NCBI GenBank assembly: GCA_012845835.1
Contig: JABAKD010000025.1
Coordinates: 27,213,504-27,277,503 of the forward strand
Reading direction: 5' to 3'
Origin: Undaria pinnatifida
Taxonomy: Eukaryota; Sar; Phaeophyceae; Laminariales; Alariaceae
Length of the DNA stretch: 64,000 nucleotides
Shown here: positions 57,545-64,000 of the stretch, piece after piece
How the letters are laid out: every line of letters starts with the position of its first letter
How positions within the stretch are numbered: the first letter of the stretch is position 1
Made by a program: the position numbers and the translations under genes
The notes under the pieces: model-generated
Told to the model about the DNA's origin: nothing
Seen by the model: only the letters and a program-made list of their open reading frames with translations
Database searches by the model: none

Positions 57545-60030
57545 CTGGAAGCAATCCTGGTGGTCTCCTGCACTATTGCATTTTCGTGGAAGCTCATGAA
57601 ATCTTCCGTGGAAGCTTTCACCGCTTCCATGGAATCTTCCATGGAAGCTTTGGAAGCTTCCATGAAAGATATGGAAGCTATGGAAGCTTCCATGGAAGCT
57701 TCCATGGAAGCTGTGGAAGCGGTGGAAGCTTCCATGGAAGCTTCCACGGAAACAACTTCCACGGAAGCTTCCATGAAATCTTCTACGCAAGCAACTTCCA
57801 CGGAAGCTTCCACGGAAGCAACTTCCACGGAATCTTCCTTGAAAGCTTTCACGGAAGCAACTTCCACGGAAGCTTCCATGAAAGCTTTCGTGGAAGCAAA
57901 TTGCTCTCACGGAAGCTTCCGTGGATAAAATTAGCTTTCAGGGAAGCTTTCATGGAAGTAAATTGATTCCACGGAAGCTTTCGTGGAAGTAAATTTGCTT
58001 TCACGGAAGTGATTCCACGGAAGCTTTCGTAGAAGTAAATTTGCTTTCACGGAAGCTTCCGTGGAAGTAAATTTACTTCTTTGCTCTTCCAAGCTCCCTT
58101 GAAGGCTTTCGTGCCTTTACAGGAAGCTCTCGTGGAAGCAAATTTGCTTTGACGAAAGCTTGCACGGAAACTTTCCCGGAAGTAACTTTTCTTCCACAGA
58201 AGCTTTTACTGACGTAAGTTTGCTTCCGCGGAAGCTTTCAAGGAAGCTTTCACGGCCGCTTTCGTCGAAATAAATTGCCTTCGCCAAAGCTTTCACGGAA
58301 GTAATTTTTCTTCCACGGAAGCTTTCGTGAAAGTAAAAGCTTTCGTGGAATCAAAGTTGCGTTCACGAAATCTTCAACGGAAGCTTTCACGCAAGTAAAT
58401 TGGCTTCGATAAACGCTTTCACGGAAGCTTTCACTGACGTAAAGTTGCTTCCACGGAAGCTTTCACGGAAGCTTTCGTGGACGTAAAAAAGGTTTTCACG
58501 GACAGTTTCGTGAAAGAAAATTACTGCCACGAAACGTTCCGTGAAAACTTGGCCAAGTTCTCACTGCTCAGTGCTTACGTAGTTAATTAACCGCAATTTG
58601 CAACGCATATGTACCTGATATACGTTTTGCGGGACCTCTCGCCTGCATGTTCATTACGGTGGTGGAAGTCCAAGCTGTCAGGGAAGTACGCATGCACTAC
58701 TGTTTCGTTGGAAGCTTCTATCCTTTCCATGGACGAATTCACAGAATGTCCACTTTCTTTTTCTGTGGGAGCAGTGGAGTAGCTTCCATGGAAGCTTTCA
58801 CGAAAGCTTCCGTGAAAGCTTCCGTGGAAGCAACTTTACGTCAGTGAAAGCATCCGTGAAAGCTTCCATGAAAGAAAAATTTCTTCCGCGAAAGCTTTGG
58901 TGAAGGCAATTTATTTCGACGAAAGCGGCCGTGAAAGCTTCCTTGAAAGATTTCGTGGAAGCAAACTTACGTCAGTAAAAGCTTCTGTGAAAGAAAAGTT
59001 ACTTCCATGAAAGTTTCCGTGAAAGCTTTCGTGAAAGCAAATTTTCTTCCACGAGAGCTTCCTGTAAAGGCACGAAAGCCTTCAAGGAAGCTTGGAAGCA
59101 AAGAAGTAAATTTACTTCCACGGAAGCTTCCCTGAAAGCAAATTTACTTCCACGATAGCTTCCGTGGAATCATTTACTTCCATGAAAGCTCCCGTGGAAG
59201 CTTATTTTTTTCACGGAAGCTTTCGTGAGAGCAATTTGCTTCCACTAAAGCTCTCATGGAAGCTTCCGTGGAAGTTGCTTCCGTGAAAGCGTTCACGGAA
59301 GATTTTGTGGAAATTGCTTCCGTTGAAGCTTCCGTGGAAGCTTTCATGTAAGCTTCCGTGGTAGTTGCTTTCGTGGAAGCTTTCATGGAAGCTTCCGTGG
59401 AAGTTGCTTGCGTGGAAGCTTCCGAAATGAAAGCTTCCGTAAACATTGCTTCCGTGGAAGCTTCCGTGGAAGCTTCCATGGAATCTTTCATGGAAGCTGC
59501 CGTGGTTGCTTCCAAGGGATCTTTCGTAGAAGCTTCCGTGGAAGCTTCCGTGGAAGCTTCCGTGGAAGTTTCTTCCGTGAAAGCTTCTGTGGAAGATTTC
59601 ATGGGAGTTTCCGTGGAAGTTGCTCCCGTGGAAGCTTTCGTGGAAGATTTCATGGAAGTTTCCGTGGAAATTGCTTCCGTGGACGCTTTTGTGGAAGTTT
59701 CCGTGGGAGCTTTCATGAAAGTTTCCGTGGAATTTTCTTCCGTGGAAGCTCCCGTGGAAGCTTTATGGAAGTTTCCGTGGAAGTTGCTTCCATGGACGCT
59801 TTCGTCGAAGTTTCCGTGGAAGCTTCCGTGGAAGCTTTCATGGAAGTTTCCGTGGAAGTTGCTTCCGTGGAAGTTTTCATGGAAGCTTCCGGGGAAGCTT
59901 CCGGGGAAGCTTTCATGCCGTGGAAACTTCCATGGAAGCTTCCATGCGTCCGTGGAAGATGCATTGCTTACATGGAAGCTTCCACGCTTCCATGGAAGCT
60001 TTCACGAGCTTCCACCAAAAATGCACATAG
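57545..60030. repeat. GAAGCTTCC array forming a large imperfect palindrome
   Basis: Left of about 58,540 the units read mostly CACGGAAGC; right of about 58,740 they read mostly CCGTGGAAGC. The arms match as reverse complements in detail. 58,431-58,480 mirrors 58,797-58,846 almost exactly. The irregular stretch at 58,086-58,150 (CCTTGAAGGCTTTCGTGCC) mirrors 59,036-59,105. The GAGAGCAATTTGC stretch near 59,227 mirrors GCAAATTGCTCTC near 57,893. The spacer is block D. Open frames of 257-261 codons on the plus strand from 59,358 come from the 12-base periodicity. Confidence 0.88.
58548..58740 (-). repeat. Block D, copy 2 (centre of palindrome)
   Basis: Reverse complement of 31,400-31,690 over its alignable part, including CGCAATTTGCAACGCATATG and GCGGGACCTCTCGCCTGC. 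It forms the loop between the two array arms. Confidence 0.75.
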
Positions 60031-60375
60031 TGCAGGTGGCCCGACGTTCGGGGTGGGGTCTAACGAAATTGAGATTATTAAACGTAGACACGCGGCGCTC
60101 TCCCGTAGAAACTCACGAACAAAACCCTCTCCACCCCAATTGAACACGTTTCACGCGCGCCTGGTTAAGCCTGAAATATAGTTACTGCGGTTGCAAAACA
60201 CACCGCATATAGGAGAGAAAATGTATCGTACTTGACATACCCCTTCCTATAACGAGGAAAGCCGCAGCCTCCGATTTACCGCCATGCCACTAGTTCTACA
60301 ACCAAAACACTGCTCGCTTCCATGCGAAGGAGTAACATATATATCCACTTTTCGCCCGCCGTACGGTAGGCTAAC

Positions 60376-60480
60376 ACACCACAACTACCTGCATATTGAG
60401 TGCTGCCACTACCCGGTCAGGGTTCGCGGTGGATGGGTAAACCACAACCATCTGCGTATTGAGCACTGCCATTACCCGTG
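60376..60480 (+). repeat. Tandem pair, about 63-bp period
   Basis: CACCACAACTACCTGCATATTGAG..CTGCCACTACCCG is repeated as AACCACAACCATCTGCGTATTGAG..CTGCCATTACCCG, about 63 bases apart. It lies just past the stop codon of the minus-strand gene, so it may be in its 3' untranslated region. Confidence 0.7.
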
Positions 60481-60486
60481 CAGACT

Positions 60487-61461
60487 CTAGAAATCCCGAG
60501 CGAAGGCACCGGCCACACGGTGGCTCGACACGGAGCCGTGAAGGGCACCGAGGCCGCTGGTCACGGGCATCCCCTCGTCCTCGAGAACCAACCGAGAGGT
60601 GTCGCCCAGCAGCCCGGCAACGCTGTCAGACAGCGTGAAGTCGTGAAACCCGAGGTCCGTCTGCCAGAACTCCAGCCTGGGGATCGTCACCGTTCCGTCG
60701 GGGTTCGTCTCGAGGTCCTGGTAGTTCACGCCGCCGTTGATTCTGACAGAAGACACAGGGGTTTCCACGCGAAAGGTGGCATGTTTCGACCACATGGAGA
60801 GGAGCCCGTCCGATACTTCCTCTTCCAGGAACTTGACACACCAGGTCGGGGCCGCGGGGGTGTCAGGCTGTAGAATCCACTCATGGAAGGGAACGGAACC
60901 GCTGTGAAGCTGACGGTGATCGATCGTCTTGCCGGCGAACTGGGCCGCCCATACACGGTTGCCGCCGAACGGGCGGTATTCAGCCGGCAGATTGGTTGAG
61001 GAGACAACGACGGCGGACGCGGATGACTGCCCCTCCCCTCCCGGCAGGAGGACGTTCTCGGCGGGGGCTTGAAGGGCGGCAGACTCCACCCCGTCAACGA
61101 GGATACGGAGGCCTCCGTCGGCCAAACAAGGTGCTGACGACTCTTGAAAACAGCCGTCGGTGTCCGTGCTGTAGGGATTCTTCACCTCGATGAGCAGGGA
61201 ATGGAGGCCATCATCGGTTTGGACGCTCATCGCGGAGACAAGCTGCCTGTCGGGGAACTCCTCCGGCATGGGAGCACTGAGACGTACGTTGACATGGAAG
61301 TCGGGTCCGTCTGAAAAGAGGCAATACCACTCGTTGTCCGCGCCGGCCCAGTCTATCTTCTGACCCAACAAGCCGACCATGTGGGGGTCACCAGAAACCT
61401 CAGTGATAGTAACTATCACAGGGTAGAGCAAGACGAGGCGGGAGATATGCAAATGAGGCAT
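60487..61461 (-). CDS. Secreted GDPH / root-cap-like domain protein (324 aa)
   Basis: An intact single-exon frame starts at an ATG (61,461) and opens with a hydrophobic segment (residues 6-19), a likely signal peptide. GDPHMVGLLGQKIDWAG follows at residues 24-40, then NEWYCLFSDGPDFHVNVRL. The GDPH..GL.G..ID..G block resembles the von Willebrand type D start and the plant root-cap (LEA-like) family; algae and oomycetes carry many such secreted proteins of unknown job. Cysteines are few (about four after the signal). The C-terminal half (LEFWQTDLGFHDFTLSDSVAGLLGDTSRL) resembles the G-L-G-D turn that ends such domains. I infer a cell-wall or extracellular role, unproven. An upstream exon cannot be ruled out. 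Confidence 0.82.
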   Translation of the reverse strand: MPHLHISRLVLLYPVIVTITEVSGDPHMVGLLGQKIDWAGADNEWYCLFSDGPDFHVNVRLSAPMPEEFPDRQLVSAMSVQTDDGLHSLLIEVKNPYSTDTDGCFQESSAPCLADGGLRILVDGVESAALQAPAENVLLPGGEGQSSASAVVVSSTNLPAEYRPFGGNRVWAAQFAGKTIDHRQLHSGSVPFHEWILQPDTPAAPTWCVKFLEEEVSDGLLSMWSKHATFRVETPVSSVRINGGVNYQDLETNPDGTVTIPRLEFWQTDLGFHDFTLSDSVAGLLGDTSRLVLEDEGMPVTSGLGALHGSVSSHRVAGAFARDF

Positions 61462-61523
61462 TATTGTCCAATGGTGTTGAGCGCACGAGGTGTACGAGGT
61501 GTGGTTGTGTAGCTGGGAGTACG

Positions 61524-61533
61524 TATATATAAG
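61524..61533 (-). promoter_or_regulatory. Possible TATA element of the GDPH protein gene
   Basis: TATATATAAG on the plus strand (CTTATATATA on the minus) lies about 63 bases upstream of the ATG at 61,461. It reads as a TATA-like word on both strands, so direction is uncertain. Confidence 0.3.
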
Positions 61534-62008
61534 AGGCGTCTTTCTTCGTTTTACATGTCAGATGTCACAGGAGGATGCGACCAGCCCACGTTATAGTCTA
61601 CTCCGTATGCTATGTGTCTGCTCGTACCATCCGTGCTGTTCTGTCAGAGGCGCCTTTGTATAAGCCCTTTCCTGCCTACCTCCCATAGCCTACCCCATAC
61701 TCGACACGCTAGCATCTACGGTTCTTCACCCAAACGCCTTGGCTCAAGAGGTTAGGTGGAGGCGCCGGTTGCTTAGATCCAGTGAGAAGTCTGGGTTGTT
61801 CAGCATAATGAGTGATTCGCATTGGACTGCGGAAGATCGGCCGGATGTAGTAGATGCAGACACAGAAGCCTGGGGAAAGGTTTTTGGTCCAACGCAGCGC
61901 GATATGCCCACAGGAGCTTATTGTGATAAGGCTCAGTTTGGGTAAGCTATCGGTTAACCTGTTGCAAACGGTCAAACGGACTAATACCCCACTAATAACC
62001 TTAACAAA

Positions 62009-62023
62009 TGGCGTCGTCGACAG
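62009..62023 (+). other. Primer-binding site candidate of TRIM
   Basis: TGGCGTCGTCGACAG begins with TGG, the complement of the CCA end of a tRNA, two bases inside the first LTR. The donor tRNA cannot be named from memory. Confidence 0.6.
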
Positions 62024-62198
62024 ACCATGGCTTTTTTGGGTCGTGGGTTCAAGCCCCACATCCATCATAATAAACTTTTTCAGACTTTTCCCATGTCGAA
62101 CTTGGAAAATACTCTCCCCGATGTGCCCAGGAAATGAAACGGCTTGGATATTGACAGGTCCGCCCGTATATCCGGCCGACCTGCTATCCCGCCGTTTC

Positions 62199-62210
62199 AG
62201 GGGGGGAGAG
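62199..62210 (+). other. Polypurine tract of TRIM
   Basis: AGGGGGGGAGAG abuts the TGTTATAAGG start of the second LTR. It is the plus-strand priming site typical of LTR elements, and is shared with the copy at 11,869-11,880. Confidence 0.75.
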
Positions 62211-62299
62211 TGTTATAAGGCTTAGTTTGGGTAAGCTATCGGTTAACCTGTTGCAAGTGGTCAAACGGACTAATACCCCACTAAAGCCCTTAACATTAT

Positions 62300-63350
62300 C
62301 GTGAAGAAGCAGGCGATGCGTAAGGTGCGGCATGATCTGAAACCCAAACTGCAGCGTGGGGCGGTAGTGACCCTCGTGTGCGCCTAAAACCCACTGCTCC
62401 ATGCCTACTGCGCTGCGGGCCTGCTGCCGCCTTCTTATTACTACACCGATTGCTTACCATCTTGGGCGGACCAAGGCTACAGTAGGGAGGTCACTTTTAG
62501 GGGGGGGTGGGGGCGGGGGAGGGGGGGGGGTCGCAGTGGCTCGGCATCACTCGCGCGAGTGATCCACCTATTCCGTTGCAGTAGTAAGTCTGTGTGCTGC
62601 TTAAATTTTGCGACATGAATCCCCAAGAGTACCGTGAGCTGCGCTGCGCCAAAACAATCGCCTAAATCATGTTTTGCGTGCAAGATACAGAGTCGCCCGT
62701 CCGAGTGCCTCAAAACCAGTAACGAAAGGGGGTGTACCCGCCCACCGTAGGCATGGTCAGCGGATTTACTTGTTGTATGGTTGTGCAGTGCCCGGTGGTG
62801 AACACGCAGGAATCGTGGTTTCTAAATGACGGTTAGCTGAATTTAGTGTGTTCGCCGTATGAAGCCTATCATTGAGCATTGGCTTTTTTCTTGAATTTGA
62901 CGCATGCTACGGCAGGGGTGCATGTGCCTTTCTTTGCTTAGACTCCCAACTTGAACAGCTCAATATCTCACCCAAAAACAGATTTCAGATAAACACGAAA
63001 GCACAATCCGATTAAAGATGTATCGTGGCCTAGATACACAATCACCAACTAATGCAAACCAGAATAGTGTATTCCAACGACGTTAGCCCCGTCGTTCAAA
63101 AGGAGGAATAGACTGTAAGTGCAACAACCCCTTTCATACCCCGTATCATTATTACCAGGTAGGTGTTCTGTACCCTACCCTCCTTCCCATCTATGTTATC
63201 CTATCTATGTTATATCCCAACACCGGCGATTGAAAAAATGAAACCTACTCCGCATCTGATAAATTTACATCCGGTCCGCATTCACGTCCGGGTGCGCTGC
63301 AGGTAACTCTTTTCGCGTGCCGAAGTGATCGTGTATATTACAATACGGTT
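62300..63350. other. No identifiable gene; G-run
   Basis: Apart from a G-rich tract at 62,499-62,530 and TACCAGGTA at 63,153, I see nothing. Small frames on both strands are unsupported. Confidence 0.5.
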
Positions 63351-63552
63351 AATGGGAGGCTCCCAATCGTGCTGGTTTAATAGTGCCAGTAGTAGCGCTC
63401 TCTATAGTGCCAGTCGAATTGCTTGGAACGACTGCAACTCTCCATAGTAACTACTATATACAGTATTCCCAATCAGTGTTACCGGTGCCCTGAATAATGC
63501 CGGTATATTGGGCGGGCACATTGCGGCACTATTATTGGGAGCACCCCACCCC
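63350..63552. mobile_element. Possible MITE-like element with inverted ends
   Basis: The left end TGGGAGGCTCCCAATCGTGC and the reverse complement of the right end (TGGGGTGCTCCCAATAATAG) agree over about 20 bases with a few mismatches. Inside, ATAGTGCCAGT-type words occur twice. No target duplication is visible, so the call is tentative. Confidence 0.35.
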
Positions 63553-64000
63553 ACTGACTGGTGTGCATCGTGCCTTTTACTGGCCGCAGAACTCACCGTG
63601 CATGGAGAAAAAAGAAATATGGCTGCGGTGGTGCAGTCAAATCGTAGTCAATGCACGCTCCGATGATGCAGTCCCCCGCTGCCACCGTGGGGGTGCAAGT
63701 TTCACAGATGGTAGTCTGGTCGTCGTTGAGAACGTCAGTGGTAATCGAAAACCTGCGGCATGTCACGGTAGGGGGGAGGGGCCGTTATTCTTGCTCCTAA
63801 TAATAAGGGCACCTCCAATATTGACGGAGGGCGATATATCAAGATACTATTAATAATAATACTACTAATAGGTATTTTTTAAGGCCCCTGGCATGCGGAG
63901 TTTTATGCCTCACCCAACAGTCAGCATCATTCAGAAACCACGGTGCGTGCAACGCAACGATCAATTTCATCGGCTAGATGCGGGATGCCACGAAAAAAAC
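63553..64000. other. No identifiable gene
   Basis: A plus frame of 118 codons (63,497-63,853) has no domain and overlaps the MITE-like sequence. An ATA/ATTATTA-rich tract lies at 63,830-63,880. Confidence 0.45.

Larger units (their letters stand above)
48390..57545 (+). repeat. Long dispersed repeat, right copy (about 9.2 kb)
   Basis: Same orientation as 660-10,150; see that entry for landmarks. The copies differ by many small indels (for example an additional 33-base stretch near 53,669 here, and more CTGCTG sequence near 1,500-1,800 there). No open frame is preserved convincingly in both copies. Confidence 0.85.
61922..62295 (+). mobile_element. Intact TRIM (miniature LTR retrotransposon), 374 bp
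   Basis: The LTRs are both 85 bases (61,922-62,006 and 62,211-62,295), starting TGTKA and ending TAACA as expected for LTR ends. The insertion is flanked by a 4-base duplication TTAT (61,918-61,921 and 62,296-62,299). Two bases after the first LTR is TGGCGTCGTCGACAG, a primer-binding site candidate complementary to a tRNA 3' end in CCA. A purine tract directly precedes the second LTR. The 204-base interior has no coding capacity. LTRs differ at only about seven positions by eye, so the insertion is fairly young. It must have used enzymes of another element. Confidence 0.9.

Noticed and set aside
660-57545. The two 9-kb repeats as LTRs of one giant retroelement of about 57 kb
   Set aside because: The copies show no TG..CA ends, primer site or purine tract, and the interval contains an intron-rich cellular gene and unrelated elements; two copies of one repeat family is simpler.
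59358-60181. Two overlapping plus frames of about 260 codons resembling repetitive structural proteins
   Set aside because: They come from the stop-free 12-base satellite, which is open in several frames and on both strands; start codons and ends coincide with the array edges.

Overview
The window looks like nuclear DNA from a brown alga (Phaeophyceae). The main evidence is a many-exon gene at 17,049-25,329 for a secreted vanadium-dependent haloperoxidase. It has 14 exons, and its introns of about 0.2-0.8 kb all use GT-AG borders. The degenerate non-LTR and tyrosine-recombinase retrotransposons fit this source. The species cannot be named from the sequence alone. I see no bacterial operons, rRNA, intact tRNA genes or CRISPR arrays.

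Only two genes look intact. One is the vanadium haloperoxidase, whose 609-residue product can be assembled with every splice phase agreeing and every vanadate-pocket residue present. The other is a minus-strand, single-exon gene at 60,487-61,461 for a secreted protein with a GDPH / root-cap-like domain.

The rest is mostly repeats. About 0.66-10.15 kb and 48.4-57.5 kb are two same-direction copies of one long repeat of about 9.4 kb. It carries a decayed transposase-like segment and ends in arrays of a 12-bp self-complementary unit (GAAGCTTCC-type). A smaller block (10,292-10,856 and 30,178-30,757) also brackets the haloperoxidase gene. From 33.19 to 41.59 kb lies a giant inverted repeat, two arms of about 3.5 kb around a 1.3-kb spacer, each arm carrying the 3' part of a broken non-LTR retrotransposon. 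From about 41.7 to 47.6 kb lies a broken DIRS-type retrotransposon with gag-like, reverse transcriptase-RNase H and tyrosine recombinase parts. A second large palindrome of the 12-bp array is centred near 58.6 kb.

Short elements fill the gaps: a textbook TRIM (85-bp LTRs, primer-binding site, purine tract, TTAT target duplication) at 61.9-62.3 kb and a diverged copy at 11.3-11.96 kb; a retroposon with an A-rich tail nested in that copy with an 8-bp target duplication; and a tRNA-headed SINE family. Regions with no identified gene are listed as such.
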